A stretch of DNA of 64,000 bases, from positions 95,649-159,648 of the forward strand of contig NZ_JACYUD010000010.1 in NCBI RefSeq assembly GCF_014841565.1. Direction: 5' to 3'. Below the pieces are notes generated by a model. That model did not search any database, was not told the DNA's origin, and saw only the letters and a program-made list of their open reading frames with translations. The first letter of the stretch is position 1, and every line of letters starts with the position of its first letter. This document shows, piece by piece, positions 49,123 through 59,302 of the stretch. Made by a program: the position numbers and the translations under genes. The DNA is from Rhizobium sp. CFBP 8762. GTDB lineage: Bacteria; Pseudomonadota; Alphaproteobacteria; Rhizobiales; Rhizobiaceae.

Positions 49123-49773
49123 TTACGGCTTCCACCGCAGAAAATTGCCAATCAAAGCCAGTCCGAGCGTCTGGCTCTTTTCCGGGTGAAACTGCGCACC
49201 CACCATAGTGTCCCGCCCGACAAAGGCCGTCATTGGGCCACCGTACTCCGTCGTGGCAATCACATCATCGGCGTTTTCCGCCTTCAGATGGTAGGAATGG
49301 ACGAAATAGGCATGAAGTCCGTCCGGCCCGGTGGGAATATCGGCAAAAACCGGATGGGGGCGGTTGAGGGTCAGCGTGTTCCAGCCGATTTGCGGGATTT
49401 TCAGCGTGGGGTCGGCGGGCTGCATTTCCACCACATCGCCTTTGATCCAACCAAAGCCGTTGGTCACGGTCTTCTCCAGCCCGCGCGATGACATGAGCTG
49501 CATGCCAACACAGATACCGAAAAAGGGACGGCCCTTGGTTTCCACAGCCTCCAGCAGGGCGGCTTCCATGCCATCGACGGCACTCAGACCGCGCCGACAA
49601 TCGGCATAAGCGCCCACGCCGGGTAGAACGATGCGGTCAGCGGTGGCCACCACATCGGGATCATCCGTCAGAAGGATGTGCGCGTCCAGTCCTGCTTCCC
49701 GCGCAGCCCGCTCAAACGCCTTGGTGGCAGACCGCAGGTTTCCAGACCCGTAATCGATAATTGCGACCTGCAT
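49123..49773 (-). CDS. hisH: HisH, glutamine amidotransferase subunit of imidazole glycerol phosphate synthase
   Basis: 216-residue class I amidotransferase supplying ammonia to HisF. The nucleophile Cys88 lies in GICVGMQLM, and QFHPEKSQ gives His and Glu of the triad. The ATG at 49773 overlaps the stop of the DUF2628 gene (TGATG), implying coupling. Confidence 0.95.
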   Translation of the reverse strand: MQVAIIDYGSGNLRSATKAFERAAREAGLDAHILLTDDPDVVATADRIVLPGVGAYADCRRGLSAVDGMEAALLEAVETKGRPFFGICVGMQLMSSRGLEKTVTNGFGWIKGDVVEMQPADPTLKIPQIGWNTLTLNRPHPVFADIPTGPDGLHAYFVHSYHLKAENADDVIATTEYGGPMTAFVGRDTMVGAQFHPEKSQTLGLALIGNFLRWKP

Positions 49774-50252
49774 CAACGTGCTCCACTATAATCTAGGAGG
49801 CCAAGCGCTGCGGCGTCTGCGCGCGCAGGGCCGTTTGCCGCAGGCGGCAGTGGGATATGGGTTACCGGACCCTCTTCCTCAACCTCGATACTGCCGTAAT
49901 AGATGGCTTCGGCAGTGCTGACGTTTGCGGCAACAATCACGGTTTGCAGCGTCCAACCCCGGCGCTCCAGCACGCGGGCGCGGTGTCGCTGGCCTTCCAG
50001 TGACACCAGCAGGCTGAGCGCGAGATTGAAGGCAAAGCCAGACAGCCACAGGCCTTTGGTTTCCATGAGAGTGGTTGCAAGCATTTGCAGGATCAGCACG
50101 GCCACCCCGGCAAACCACAGCTTGTGAGCGAGCAGCCAAAGCCCCGGAAACACAAAGCCGAGATAGGCGAAGCTATCGGCAATAAAACGCGCATGTTCGT
50201 CAGCCGGACCAGCATGGGGTGACGTTAGAACCTGATAGCTTTTCACGCGCAT
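49773..50252 (-). CDS. DUF2628 membrane protein in the his operon
   Basis: 159-residue protein of unknown function. The N-terminal soluble part ([24 protein letters not shown]) precedes two or three hydrophobic stretches near 28-85 ([20 protein letters not shown], then [11 protein letters not shown] and [19 protein letters not shown]). The RVLERRGW segment and Ala/Pro-rich tail follow. It is translationally coupled to hisH and starts 13 bp after hisB, an arrangement I recall from other rhizobial his operons. No histidine-pathway activity can be assigned. Confidence 0.8.
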   Translation of the reverse strand: MRVKSYQVLTSPHAGPADEHARFIADSFAYLGFVFPGLWLLAHKLWFAGVAVLILQMLATTLMETKGLWLSGFAFNLALSLLVSLEGQRHRARVLERRGWTLQTVIVAANVSTAEAIYYGSIEVEEEGPVTHIPLPPAANGPARADAAALGLLDYSGAR

Positions 50253-50265
50253 GGGAAAGTCCAGT

Positions 50266-50874
50266 CTAGCTCAGAGAGCCCTTGGTGGAGGGCACGCGGC
50301 CCGCCTGACGTGGATCGATTTCCGTCGCTGTACGCAAAACACGGGCAACGGCCTTGAAACAGGTTTCCGCAATATGGTGGTTATTGGCACCATAGATATT
50401 GCTGATGTGCAGCGTGATACCTGCGTTCTGCGCCAGCGCTTGAAAAAATTCCCGCACCAGTTCGGTATCGAACGTGCCAATTTTGGGCGATGTAAATTTA
50501 ACATCCCATACCAGAAACGGACGGCCCGAAAGGTCCACGGCAGCGCGTGTCAGCGTCTCATCCATAGCAAGGTCGAGCGAGGCATAGCGTGTAATGCCGC
50601 GCCGGTCGCCCAGCGCCTTCGAGATCGCCTGCCCGATGGCGATGCCGGTATCTTCAACCGTGTGGTGGTCATCCACATGCAGGTCGCCATCAGCCTTGAT
50701 GGTCATGTCGATCAGCGAATGCCGGGAGAGCTGGTCAAGCATATGGTCGAAAAAGCCAACGCCGGTTTCAATCGTCGAGGCACCGGTGCCGTCAATGTCC
50801 ACGGACACGGCAATGGACGTCTCATTGGTTTTGCGGGCTACGCTGCCTGTTCGTGTAACCTGGTCCTGTGTCAT
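50266..50874 (-). CDS. hisB: HisB, imidazoleglycerol-phosphate dehydratase
   Basis: 202-residue monofunctional enzyme (dehydratase only, without the phosphatase domain of E. coli HisB). Metal-binding motifs [23 protein letters not shown] and NNHHIAE are all present. The start is ATG at 50874. It begins the his transcript; its promoter shares the 201-bp gap with divergent hslV. Confidence 0.96.
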   Translation of the reverse strand: MTQDQVTRTGSVARKTNETSIAVSVDIDGTGASTIETGVGFFDHMLDQLSRHSLIDMTIKADGDLHVDDHHTVEDTGIAIGQAISKALGDRRGITRYASLDLAMDETLTRAAVDLSGRPFLVWDVKFTSPKIGTFDTELVREFFQALAQNAGITLHISNIYGANNHHIAETCFKAVARVLRTATEIDPRQAGRVPSTKGSLS

Positions 50875-50975
50875 CCGGCTCCTCATCAGAATGTCTTGGC
50901 AGAATGTGCTGATGTCCCCTTAACAGGCACGGGGGTGAATATCCAGAAGCGGGCCTGTATTTGCAATCCCTTCCT

Positions 50976-51005
50976 ATTTGTAATTATCACGCATTTGTAA
51001 TTATC
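50976..51005. promoter_or_regulatory. Direct repeat of 13 bp with 17-bp period in the hisB-hslV promoter gap
   Basis: ATTTGTAATTATC occurs at 50976-50988 and again at 50993-51005. The 17-bp period places the copies on nearly the same face region of the helix (about 1.6 turns apart). It lies 70-100 bp upstream of hslV and may be a binding site for a regulator or part of a heat-shock promoter. A CCTATTT just before the first copy resembles a sigma-32 -10 element, but the -35 is unclear. Confidence 0.5.
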
Positions 51006-51075
51006 GGGAGGGCACTTACATAGATCGCCAACAGCACCCCGGATTATCGGGGTCACAACAGTTTGCAGGATACAT

Positions 51076-51636
51076 ATGAGCGAACAGAATCCATACGGAA
51101 CCATGCATGCAACCACCATTATCACTGTGCGCAAGGATGGTCAGGTGGTGATGGCGGGTGATGGTCAGGTCAGCCTCGGTCAAACGGTGATGAAGGGCAA
51201 TGCCCGCAAGGTGCGGCGTCTGGTGAAAGGCGATGTCATCGCCGGTTTTGCCGGTGCTACAGCCGATGCATTTACGCTGCTGGAGCGGCTGGAAGCCAAG
51301 CTGGAACAGTATCCAGACCAATTGACACGCGCCTGCGTGGAACTGGCCAAGGACTGGCGGACAGACCGCTATTTACGCCGTCTTGAAGCCATGATGCTGG
51401 TGGCCGACAAGTCCGTGACGCTGGCGCTCACTGGCAACGGCGATGTGCTGGAGCCGGAACACGGCACCATGGCCATCGGCTCTGGCGGCAACTATGCCTA
51501 TGCTGCAGCCCGCGCATTGATGGACACCGACAAGACGGCGGCTGAAATCGCCCGTCGCGCCATGGAAATCGCAGGTGATATCTGCGTCTACACCAATGGC
51601 AATATTGTCATGGAAACGCTGGACGCCGAGCGCTAA
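51076..51636 (+). CDS. hslV: HslV, peptidase subunit of the HslUV protease
   Basis: 186-residue N-terminal threonine peptidase; 12 copies form the chamber capped by HslU. The mature protein would begin at [10 protein letters not shown], after the propeptide [12 protein letters not shown], as in other alphaproteobacterial Hsl[15 protein letters not shown] is conserved. It is the first gene of the hslVU pair; heat-shock control is usual for this operon. Confidence 0.96.
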   Translation: MSEQNPYGTMHATTIITVRKDGQVVMAGDGQVSLGQTVMKGNARKVRRLVKGDVIAGFAGATADAFTLLERLEAKLEQYPDQLTRACVELAKDWRTDRYLRRLEAMMLVADKSVTLALTGNGDVLEPEHGTMAIGSGGNYAYAAARALMDTDKTAAEIARRAMEIAGDICVYTNGNIVMETLDAER

Positions 51637-51650
51637 TTCATTGTTTTGAC

Positions 51651-51695
51651 GCATTGTCCAGACGTCAAAAGCGATTCCGCTTTGACTGGAAATGC
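51651..51695. repeat. RIME-like hairpin element, copy 3 (hslV-hslU gap)
   Basis: GCATT (51651-51655) and AATGC (51691-51695) outer arms, GTCCAG/CTGGA next, and CAAAAGCG-ATTC-CGCTTTG inside. Same layout as the copies at 32635 and 49070. It lies between two co-transcribed genes. Confidence 0.6.
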
Positions 51696-51720
51696 TTAGT
51701 CGCTGGAAGGAAACCCCATT

Positions 51721-53028
51721 ATGTCAACTTTTTCTCCCCGCGAGATCGTGTCGGAACTCGACCGTTTCATTATTGGCCAGCACGATGCCAAGCGCGCTGT
51801 CGCAATTGCGCTGCGCAACCGCTGGCGTCGCCAGCAACTGGATGATGATCTGCGCGAAGAGGTCATGCCGAAAAACATCCTGATGATCGGCCCGACCGGT
51901 GTTGGTAAAACCGAAATCTCGCGCCGTTTGGCAAAGCTGGCCGGTGCGCCGTTCATCAAGGTGGAAGCCACCAAGTTCACCGAGGTCGGCTATGTCGGCC
52001 GTGACGTGGAGCAGATTATCCGTGATCTGGTCGAAGTGGGTATTGGTCTGGTGCGTGAAAAGAAACGCGCCGATGTGAAGGCCAAGGCCCATGCCAATGC
52101 CGAGGAGCGCGTGCTGGATGCCCTGGTGGGCGCAACCGCGTCACCCGCAACTCGCGACAGCTTCCGCAAAAAGCTCCGCGGCAACGAGCTGGACGACAAG
52201 GAAATCGATATCGAAATTGCCGATACCGGAACCGGGGGCGGGGGCTTCGAAATTCCCGGAATGCCCGGTGCCAATATCGGCGTTTTGAACCTGTCCGATA
52301 TGTTCGGCAAGGCCATGGGCGGACGCACCAAGAAGGTGCGCACGACCGTCAAGGAATCCTACGCTGTTCTGATCGATGATGAGTCGGACAAGTTGCTGGA
52401 TGCCGAACAGATCAACCGGGAGGCCGTCCGCTCCGTCGAAAACGATGGGATCGTGTTCCTTGACGAAATCGACAAGATTGCAGCGCGGGAAGGCGGCATG
52501 GGGGCCGGTGTATCACGCGAAGGGGTACAGCGCGATCTGTTGCCGCTGGTGGAAGGCACGACGGTTGCCACAAAATATGGGCCGGTGAAGACCGATCATA
52601 TTCTGTTCATCGCATCCGGCGCATTCCATGTGTCCAAGCCCTCCGATCTTCTGCCGGAACTTCAGGGGCGCCTGCCCATCCGCGTGGAGTTGAAGGCGCT
52701 GACGAAGGAGGACTTCCGCCGTATTCTGACGGAAACGGAAGCAAGCCTGATCCGCCAGTATATCGCGCTTTTGAACACGGAGGAGGTAAAACTGACTTTC
52801 ACTGACGATGCGCTGGATGCGCTGGCCGATGTGGCCGTGCATCTGAATGCCAGCGTGGAAAACATCGGTGCCCGCCGCCTGCAGACGGTGATGGAGCGCG
52901 TGCTGGACGAGATTTCCTTCGCCGCGCCCGATCGCGGTGGTCAGGAAGTGGTGATCGACGCGGAGTATGTGCGCAAGCATGTCGGCGATCTCGCCGCTAA
53001 CACCGATTTGTCACGCTATATTCTCTGA
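51721..53028 (+). CDS. hslU: HslU, ATPase subunit of the HslUV protease
   Basis: 435-residue AAA+ unfoldase. Walker A GPTGVGKT at 57-64, Walker [13 protein letters not shown], the I-domain region (about 110-230) and sensor GRLPIRVEL are visible. It ends LSRYIL, the C-terminal tail that docks into HslV. It starts 84 bp after hslV, across a hairpin element, and is followed by a strong terminator. Confidence 0.97.
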   Translation: MSTFSPREIVSELDRFIIGQHDAKRAVAIALRNRWRRQQLDDDLREEVMPKNILMIGPTGVGKTEISRRLAKLAGAPFIKVEATKFTEVGYVGRDVEQIIRDLVEVGIGLVREKKRADVKAKAHANAEERVLDALVGATASPATRDSFRKKLRGNELDDKEIDIEIADTGTGGGGFEIPGMPGANIGVLNLSDMFGKAMGGRTKKVRTTVKESYAVLIDDESDKLLDAEQINREAVRSVENDGIVFLDEIDKIAAREGGMGAGVSREGVQRDLLPLVEGTTVATKYGPVKTDHILFIASGAFHVSKPSDLLPELQGRLPIRVELKALTKEDFRRILTETEASLIRQYIALLNTEEVKLTFTDDALDALADVAVHLNASVENIGARRLQTVMERVLDEISFAAPDRGGQEVVIDAEYVRKHVGDLAANTDLSRYIL

Positions 53029-53044
53029 TATTGCCGGCTTCAGT

Positions 53045-53088
53045 AAAAAGGAACGGCTCGGGCCTCGACAGGCCGGGCCGTTCCTTTT
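53045..53088 (+). terminator. Intrinsic terminator after hslU
   Basis: Long stem: AAAAGGAACGGC pairs with GCCGTTCCTTTT, with CGGGCCT/AGGCCG inside. Confidence 0.85.
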
Positions 53089-53122
53089 ACCAAATGCACC
53101 TTAGCGAAGCGGCAGGTTCAGC

Positions 53123-54085
53123 ATGAAGACTTTTTACAGGTTCGCGTTCATCGGCGCATTTGGGCTTTTCTGCCTGTCTCCTTTGGCCGCAATGGCGGAC
53201 GGGGTTGTCAAGGTGCCACCGGGCAACCGGTATGAAGAACAGCCGCAGGTGCCGGGCGCTTCAACGCGCCGCACGAAAGGCGCGCGCACGACCTTTGATG
53301 CAAAATACGAAAAAGTACGGGACCTGCTGGCGACTGACAAAAAACTGGTCGGCAAGATCAAAGCCGCTGCACGGGCCTATGGCATAGACCCCATGCACAT
53401 CGTCGGCGCAATTGTTGGTGAGCATACCTACAACGTGGACGCCTACGACCGGCTGCAATCCTACTATATCAAGGCGGCATCCTATGCGGGCAATACGTTC
53501 CGCTTCGGGTACAAGGACGAATCGATCACGCAGTTTCTGGATCGTCCCCAGTTTGACGAATGTGATACGAAAACCGGTTCCTATGCGTCCTGGTCCTGTG
53601 TCGAACGCATCTGGGACAAGCGGTTCCGGGGCGAAACGGTGGATGGGGTATCCTTCCCGAACAACCGTTTCAGCGCGGTGTTCTTTCAGCCCTTTTACGC
53701 CGGGCAAACATTTGGGCTCGGGCAGATCAATCCGCTGACGGCCCTGATGCTGACGGACAAGGTTTCGCGCGTATCGGGCTATCCGAAGCTCGATGCCAAT
53801 GATGCGGCCTCCGTGTATCAGGCCATTATGGACCCGGATATCTCGCTCGCCTATATGGCTGCGATTCTCCGCAACTCCATCGAGGTCTATCGATCCGTTG
53901 CGGGTATGGATATTTCCGACAATCCCGGTCTGACCGCCACTCTCTATAATGTCGGTAACCCGGAGGTGCGTGCGGCTGCCCTTGCTGCCCGCAACCGTGG
54001 CGGCAAGGCACAGTTGCCGGAAGAGAATTATTACGGCTGGCTGGTCAACGATAAACTCTCGGAGCTTCGTCCGCTGCTGCGCTGA
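53123..54085 (+). CDS. DUF1402 exported protein, possible lysozyme-like fold
   Basis: 320-residue secreted protein found in rhizobia. A signal peptide (MKTFYRFAFIGAFGLFCLSP, then LAAMA-D) would be cut near residue 25. HIVGAIVGEHTYN with Glu100 and FGLGQINPLTA with Gln201 resemble the catalytic Glu and GxxQ motifs of lytic transglycosylases, and NVGNP near the end resembles their ALYNVG/AYN segment. Cys147 and Cys159 could form a disulfide. A role in peptidoglycan cutting is my inference from these motifs; family function is officially unknown. Clear terminators flank hslU and glcB, so this gene has its own promoter. Confidence 0.8.
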   Translation: MKTFYRFAFIGAFGLFCLSPLAAMADGVVKVPPGNRYEEQPQVPGASTRRTKGARTTFDAKYEKVRDLLATDKKLVGKIKAAARAYGIDPMHIVGAIVGEHTYNVDAYDRLQSYYIKAASYAGNTFRFGYKDESITQFLDRPQFDECDTKTGSYASWSCVERIWDKRFRGETVDGVSFPNNRFSAVFFQPFYAGQTFGLGQINPLTALMLTDKVSRVSGYPKLDANDAASVYQAIMDPDISLAYMAAILRNSIEVYRSVAGMDISDNPGLTATLYNVGNPEVRAAALAARNRGGKAQLPEENYYGWLVNDKLSELRPLLR

Positions 54086-54145
54086 TGTCTCCATGATTGC
54101 GCCTCAGAATCACGCCATACCGGTTGATCATTAGAGGTTAAAATC

Positions 54146-55546
54146 ATGGATATGCGTCCGCTGCCGTTTGAACCACCTGCACCGATTCCTCCGGCAGTGC
54201 CGCCGTCTGGTTTGCAACTCCTGAAAACCGCGTTGCGAAACCCCCTGGAACTCTGGGGGGAGCAGGCCTACACGCAGCCCTGGGTGGATATGTCGCTCCT
54301 GGGGCAGCGCGCCGTCATCATCAATGACCCGGCACTGATCCGCTATGTGATGGTGGAAAATTCCAGCAATTATGAGATGTCGGCGGTACGCCAACTCGTG
54401 CTGAAACCAATCTTGCGCGATGGTTTGCTAACAGCCGAAGGCGAGGTCTGGAAACGCTCGCGCAAAGCCATGGCCCCGGTTTTCACGCCCCGCCACGCCA
54501 AGGGCTTTGCGGGGCAGATGCTGCGTATGACAGAGCGCTACGCCCGCAAATATGAGCAGGCGCAACCTTTCGTCAGCAACATTGCCAAGGATATGACGGA
54601 ACTGACGTTCGATATTCTGTCAGAAACCTTGTTCTCCGGTGAAATCGCCACGGAAACGGAAGAGTTCGCTCAGAATGTGGACAAGCTTCTGCACCGCATG
54701 GGTCGGGTGGACCCGATGGATATGATGATCGCTCCGGCGTGGGTGCCACGTGTAACCCGCTTCGGCGGACGCAAGATGCTGAACGATTTTCGCCGAATTG
54801 TCGGCAAGACGATGGATGCCCGCCGGGAGCGGATGCGGATCGAGGGAGATGCGGTGCCGCAGGATTTTCTGACCCTGCTGCTGAAACTCGAAGGGCCGGA
54901 TGGTCTGTCGCAAGCGGAGATTGACGATAACATCCTGACGTTCATCGGTGCCGGCCATGAAACCACGGCGCGCGCCTTGGCATGGACGCTGTACTGCGTG
55001 GCCAATGCACCGCATGTGCGCGACCGTATGGAAGCGGAAATAGACAGTGTGCTGGGCAGCGACGTTGAGCCTGTCGAATGGCTGGACAAGATGCCGATGG
55101 TGCGCGCGGCCTTTGAGGAGGCCATGCGCCTCTACCCACCAGCGCCGTCCATCAATCGTGCGGCCATTAAGGCTGACAGTTGGACGTCTCCCAGTGGCGA
55201 AACACTGACATTGGAAGCTGGAACGCCCATTCTGGTTATGCCATGGACGCTGCATCGTCACACCCTGTACTGGGAACGCCCGCGCGCCTTCATGCCGGAG
55301 CGTTTTCTGCCGGAAAATCGCGACAAAATTCATCGATTTCAGTACCTGCCGTTCGGTGCTGGTCCCCGCGTCTGTATTGGCGCAACTTTTGCCATGCAGG
55401 AAGCGGTGATTGCCTTGAGCGTTCTCATGCACGGCTTCCGGTTCGACATGACGCCCGAGACACATCCCTGGCCGGTCCAGAAACTGACCACACAGCCAAA
55501 TGGTGGCTTACCCATGAGGGTGTCCTTGCGGGAACGGATGCAATAA
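54146..55546 (+). CDS. Cytochrome P450
   Basis: 466-residue heme monooxygenase. The I-helix motif AGHETT is at 269-274, ExxR at 325-328 and the heme thiolate Cys410 in [10 protein letters not shown]. The sequence looks complete, with no membrane anchor, so it is probably a soluble class I enzyme needing ferredoxin. No redox partner gene is beside it. The substrate cannot be predicted. It lies 60 bp after the DUF1402 gene and 34 bp before glcB, and is likely an accessory insert in an otherwise core region. Confidence 0.92.
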   Translation: MDMRPLPFEPPAPIPPAVPPSGLQLLKTALRNPLELWGEQAYTQPWVDMSLLGQRAVIINDPALIRYVMVENSSNYEMSAVRQLVLKPILRDGLLTAEGEVWKRSRKAMAPVFTPRHAKGFAGQMLRMTERYARKYEQAQPFVSNIAKDMTELTFDILSETLFSGEIATETEEFAQNVDKLLHRMGRVDPMDMMIAPAWVPRVTRFGGRKMLNDFRRIVGKTMDARRERMRIEGDAVPQDFLTLLLKLEGPDGLSQAEIDDNILTFIGAGHETTARALAWTLYCVANAPHVRDRMEAEIDSVLGSDVEPVEWLDKMPMVRAAFEEAMRLYPPAPSINRAAIKADSWTSPSGETLTLEAGTPILVMPWTLHRHTLYWERPRAFMPERFLPENRDKIHRFQYLPFGAGPRVCIGATFAMQEAVIALSVLMHGFRFDMTPETHPWPVQKLTTQPNGGLPMRVSLRERMQ

Positions 55547-55580
55547 GTTTATCGTGGTCTTCAACCAGTATGGAGGGGAC

Positions 55581-57749
55581 ATGACAAGACTTGAAAGTTA
55601 CGGCCTGCATTTCGAGCCGGTCCTCTATGATTTCCTGATGTCTGAGGCGTTGCCGGGAACAGGCATTGATCCGGCAGGCTTTTTTGAAGCATTTTCGCGC
55701 ATTGTCCACGATCTGGCTCCCAAAAATGTGAGCCTGTTGGCAAAGCGAGACGATTTTCAAGCCCGCATTGATGCCTGGTATCGCGCCAACGGTGCGCCGG
55801 TTGATCTGGACGTCTATAAAGCGTTCCTGACCGAGATCGGGTATCTCGTGCCGGAAGGCCCGGATTTCCAGGTATCGGTGCAAAACGTTGATCCGGAGAT
55901 CGCGACCATCGCGGGACCGCAACTGGTCGTGCCTGTCATGAATGCACGCTACGCGCTGAACGCTGCCAATGCACGCTGGGGCTCTCTGTATGACGCCCTG
56001 TATGGCACCGACGCGATCAGCGAGGACGACGGTGCGGAAAGGCGCGGCCCTTACAATCCGGAGCGTGGCGCCAGGGTGATCGCGTGGGCGAGAGACTTTC
56101 TCGATGAGTCCGTGCCGCTGAGCGCAGCGAGCTGGTGGGACATCACTCGGATTCACGTGAAACAGGGCTCCCTCGTCTTCACCGTTTCCGAAAAGCACGA
56201 GGTTACGCTTCAGCACGCCACGCAATTTGCCGGCTATCGCGGCGATGCGGAAACGCCTGAAAGCGTGCTGCTTGCAAACAACGGTATTCACATCGATATT
56301 ATTCTGGATGCGCATTCCACCATCGGCAGCAACGATGCGGCCCATATCTCCGATGTCGTGCTGGAATCTGCACTGACCACAATTATGGATTGCGAGGATT
56401 CGATCGCTGCCGTCGATGCAGACGACAAGGTCGCGGTGTACCGCAACTGGCTCGGCCTGATGAAGGGCGACCTAAAGGAAGAGGTGCAAAAAGGCGGTCG
56501 GTCGTTTACGCGTAGTTTGAACGCAGACCGCCAATACAGCGCACCGGACGGATCAGTCTTTCAACAGGCAGGCCGTTCCCTGATGCTGATTCGCAATGTC
56601 GGCCACCTGATGACAAATCCGGCTATTATCGACGCCGATGGCAATGAGATACCCGAAGGCATCATGGATGCCGTGATCACCTCGCTGATCGCTCTTCATG
56701 ATATCGGACCCGCCGGTCTTGGGCAGAACTCGAGGGCCGGGTCGGTTTACATCGTTAAACCAAAAATGCACGGACCGGAGGAAGTCGCGTTCGCAGCCGA
56801 GTTGTTTTCGCGTGTAGAAGATATGCTTTCGCTACCGCGAAATACGCTGAAAATGGGGATCATGGACGAGGAGCGGCGCACCACCGTCAATCTCAAGGAG
56901 TGTATCCGGCAGGCGAAGGAGAGGGTGGTCTTCATCAATACCGGATTCCTGGATCGTACAGGCGACGAAATTCATACGTCGATGGAAGCCGGACCGATGA
57001 TCCGCAAGGGCGATATGAAGCGCGCCAGCTGGATTGCAGCATACGAGAACTGGAACGTCGATATCGGCCTTTCCTGCGGTCTGTCGGGGCGCGCGCAGAT
57101 CGGCAAGGGCATGTGGGCCATGCCAGACCTGATGGCGGCGATGCTGGAGCAGAAAATCGCGCATCCCCGCGCTGGAGCGTCTACCGCCTGGGTGCCATCG
57201 CCCACAGCCGCCACCTTGCATGCCACGCATTACCATCGGGTCAAGGTCACTGAGGCGCAGGAAACGCTAAAAACAAGGCCCCGTGCCAATCTCGACGACA
57301 TTCTCTCGGTGCCGGTTGCGGTGCGGCCCAACTGGACACAAGACGAAATTCAGCGTGAGCTGGATAACAATGCTCAAGGCATTCTCGGTTATGTCGTACG
57401 ATGGGTGGATCAGGGTATCGGGTGTTCCAAAGTGCCGGATATTGATAATATCGCGCTGATGGAAGACCGCGCTACGCTGCGCATCTCCGCCCAGCATATG
57501 GCAAACTGGCTGCATCATGGTGTGGTGACGGAAACCCGCATTATCGAGAGTATGAAGCGCATGGCCGAAGTGGTCGATGGGCAGAATGCGGGAGACCCGC
57601 TGTATCAGCCAATGGCCACGGATTTTGAAGCGTCCATTGCGTTTCAGGCTGCACTGGAGCTGGTGCTCAAAGGCCGCTCACAGCCAAGTGGTTATACGGA
57701 GCCTGTGCTGCATCGTCGTCGCAGGGAATACAAGGCACGACCTCACTGA
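55581..57749 (+). CDS. glcB: GlcB, malate synthase G
   Basis: Condenses glyoxylate with acetyl-CoA to malate. The 722-residue protein has the G-form length and motifs: [32 protein letters not shown] and [19 protein letters not shown]. The start at 55581 is set by GGAGGGGAC just before the ATG. The gene carries an internal parS-like site at 56149-56164. The isocitrate lyase partner is not in the window. It ends at a bidirectional terminator. Confidence 0.96.
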   Translation: MTRLESYGLHFEPVLYDFLMSEALPGTGIDPAGFFEAFSRIVHDLAPKNVSLLAKRDDFQARIDAWYRANGAPVDLDVYKAFLTEIGYLVPEGPDFQVSVQNVDPEIATIAGPQLVVPVMNARYALNAANARWGSLYDALYGTDAISEDDGAERRGPYNPERGARVIAWARDFLDESVPLSAASWWDITRIHVKQGSLVFTVSEKHEVTLQHATQFAGYRGDAETPESVLLANNGIHIDIILDAHSTIGSNDAAHISDVVLESALTTIMDCEDSIAAVDADDKVAVYRNWLGLMKGDLKEEVQKGGRSFTRSLNADRQYSAPDGSVFQQAGRSLMLIRNVGHLMTNPAIIDADGNEIPEGIMDAVITSLIALHDIGPAGLGQNSRAGSVYIVKPKMHGPEEVAFAAELFSRVEDMLSLPRNTLKMGIMDEERRTTVNLKECIRQAKERVVFINTGFLDRTGDEIHTSMEAGPMIRKGDMKRASWIAAYENWNVDIGLSCGLSGRAQIGKGMWAMPDLMAAMLEQKIAHPRAGASTAWVPSPTAATLHATHYHRVKVTEAQETLKTRPRANLDDILSVPVAVRPNWTQDEIQRELDNNAQGILGYVVRWVDQGIGCSKVPDIDNIALMEDRATLRISAQHMANWLHHGVVTETRIIESMKRMAEVVDGQNAGDPLYQPMATDFEASIAFQAALELVLKGRSQPSGYTEPVLHRRRREYKARPH
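56149..56164. promoter_or_regulatory. parS-like ParB binding site 4 (inside glcB)
   Basis: GGATTCACGTGAAACA matches parS at 14 of 16 positions. It sits inside the coding sequence (TRIHVKQ), about 51 kb from the proposed origin. Confidence 0.62.
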
Positions 57750-57763
57750 CTTTCAGATACAAA

Positions 57764-57792
57764 AAAGCCGCCGAATCACTTCGGCGGCTTTC
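57764..57792. terminator. Bidirectional terminator between glcB and the L,D-transpeptidase gene
   Basis: AAAGCCGCCGAA and TTCGGCGGCTTT arms with a 4-nt loop; A and T runs on both sides. Confidence 0.87.
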
Positions 57793-57809
57793 TCCGGATT
57801 GCAACTCGA

Positions 57810-58493
57810 TTACTGCTGAACAACGACGCGGGCGCGCTTGCCCGGACGGACGCGTTCGTAGAGATCGATAATGTCTTGATTCATCAGGCGAATGCAGCCC
57901 GAGGAGGCAGCGGTGCCGATGGAGTTCCACTCCGGCGTACCGTGCAGACGGAACAGCGTGTCCTTGCCTTCAGCATTGAACAGGTAAAGCGCGCGTGCGC
58001 CGAGCGGATTGGTAAGGCCAGGCTTCATGCCTTCCTCGCCATACTGCTTCAGATCAGGGCGACGGGCGACCATTTCCTGCGGCGGTGTCCACTTTGGCCA
58101 TGCCTGTTTCCAGGCAATGTAGGCTTCGCCTTCCCACGCAAAACCGGCCTTGCCGACGCCGATTCCATACCGAACGGCCTTGCCGCCAGGCAGGACGTAG
58201 TAAAGAAAACGGTTCGGCGTGTTGACCACGATCGTGCCGGGTAGCTCGCTGGTGCGGTAATCAACGATCTGGCGGTGGAACTGGGGCTTCACGCGTTCGA
58301 TGGGAACGGCGGGCAGAGCGAAACCGCTGTCCTCAACCGCGCCATATTCCGATGTGAAAATCTGATTCGTTGCAATTGGCTCGCTGACGGGCGCAGTGCT
58401 GGCAATTACAACGGGAGAATTGGTGGTGGAGCAGCCGGCAAGGGCAACAGTTGCCGCCAAGCTGCACAACAGAAGGGCATTGCGGAAGCGCAT
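57810..58493 (-). CDS. L,D-transpeptidase lipoprotein (YkuD/ErfK family)
   Basis: 227-residue cell-envelope enzyme that forms 3-3 peptidoglycan cross-links or attaches proteins to the wall. The lipobox LAGC (Cys21) predicts a lipoprotein. The YkuD domain has TIVVNTPNRFLYYVLPGGK, GLTNPLGARALYL and the catalytic His184 and Cys200 in LHGTPEW and SSGCIRL. Rhizobia rely strongly on L,D-cross-links, and several paralogues are usual. It faces the divergent mmcB gene across 178 bp. Confidence 0.93.
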   Translation of the reverse strand: MRFRNALLLCSLAATVALAGCSTTNSPVVIASTAPVSEPIATNQIFTSEYGAVEDSGFALPAVPIERVKPQFHRQIVDYRTSELPGTIVVNTPNRFLYYVLPGGKAVRYGIGVGKAGFAWEGEAYIAWKQAWPKWTPPQEMVARRPDLKQYGEEGMKPGLTNPLGARALYLFNAEGKDTLFRLHGTPEWNSIGTAASSGCIRLMNQDIIDLYERVRPGKRARVVVQQ

Positions 58494-58671
58494 GGGAATT
58501 CTCTTGAAATAGGCGAGGAAAACCGGGTCTCGTCAAACACCCGTTGAATCGTTTTATTTTCGATCATAGCCTGTAATGCAAGCGAATGAATCAGCTGGAG
58601 CCGCAGTGCTGCTGCAAATTCTGCAATGATTGTTTTTTTGCAACAACCACAGAATATCTGGATAAACTTAT

Positions 58672-59199
58672 ATGGCGCTCGTTTCTCTGCACAAAACGCA
58701 CACGCTGGTCGATGGCCGGCAATCCCAACGCGCCATGATGGTGCGTCGCGGGGTGCAGTCTCTGCTTTACGACATGCGCCACGCAGCGGTTCCAGAGCTG
58801 ACGCTCGCCAGCGGTCGCCGCGCAGACCTGATCAGCCTGTCGCCCAAGGGCGAAATCTGGATCATCGAAATCAAAACGTCGATTGAGGATTTTCGTGTGG
58901 ATCGAAAGTGGCCGGATTACCGTCTGCATTGCGATCGACTGTTTTTCGCGACCCATGCCGAAGTCCCGCTCGATATCTTCCCGGAAGAGTGCGGGTTGAT
59001 TCTGTCTGACGGATATGGCGCGCACCTGCTTCGCGATGCGCCGGAACATCGTCTGTCACCCTCGACCCGCAAAGCGGTTACGCTGAGCTTTGCCCGCACG
59101 GCAGCCCAGCGTCTGATGCTGGCGGAGTGGGATATGGACAAGAACCGCGACTGTGGGGCAGTGCCGGATATTCTCTCCGGCACGCGGGATGTCGATTAG
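58672..59199 (+). CDS. mmcB: MmcB-family DNA repair protein
   Basis: 175-residue putative nuclease of the MmcB family, which in Caulobacter takes part in the DNA-damage response. The PD-(D/E)xK-like core is RRADLISLSPKGEIWIIEIK, with Asp52, Glu66 and Lys68 as candidate metal and catalytic residues. WPDYRLHCDRLFFATH follows. It stands alone between divergent and convergent genes. No LexA box was recognised in the upstream 178 bp. Confidence 0.86.
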   Translation: MALVSLHKTHTLVDGRQSQRAMMVRRGVQSLLYDMRHAAVPELTLASGRRADLISLSPKGEIWIIEIKTSIEDFRVDRKWPDYRLHCDRLFFATHAEVPLDIFPEECGLILSDGYGAHLLRDAPEHRLSPSTRKAVTLSFARTAAQRLMLAEWDMDKNRDCGAVPDILSGTRDVD

Positions 59200-59258
59200 A
59201 TCATATTCCGACCGGAGTGAAACGAGGATCGAAAAGAATATACTTTAACATGAGGATG

Positions 59259-59301
59259 TTAGAGCGTCGATCTGATACAATCAGATCGGGAGACGCTCTA
59301 A
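59259..59301. repeat. Imperfect palindrome downstream of actR
   Basis: TTAGAGCGTC (59259-59268) pairs with GACGCTCTAA (59292-59301), and GATCTGAT with ATCAGATC inside. It is of the AGAGCG/CGCTCT type of small intergenic repeat seen in rhizobia, and lies one base past the actR stop. No T run follows, so it is not a classic terminator. Confidence 0.55.
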
Positions 59302-59302
59302 T

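Noticed and set aside
53261..54094. Minus-strand frame opposite the DUF1402 gene
   Set aside because: The DUF1402 frame has a signal peptide and conserved motifs; the antisense translation has none.
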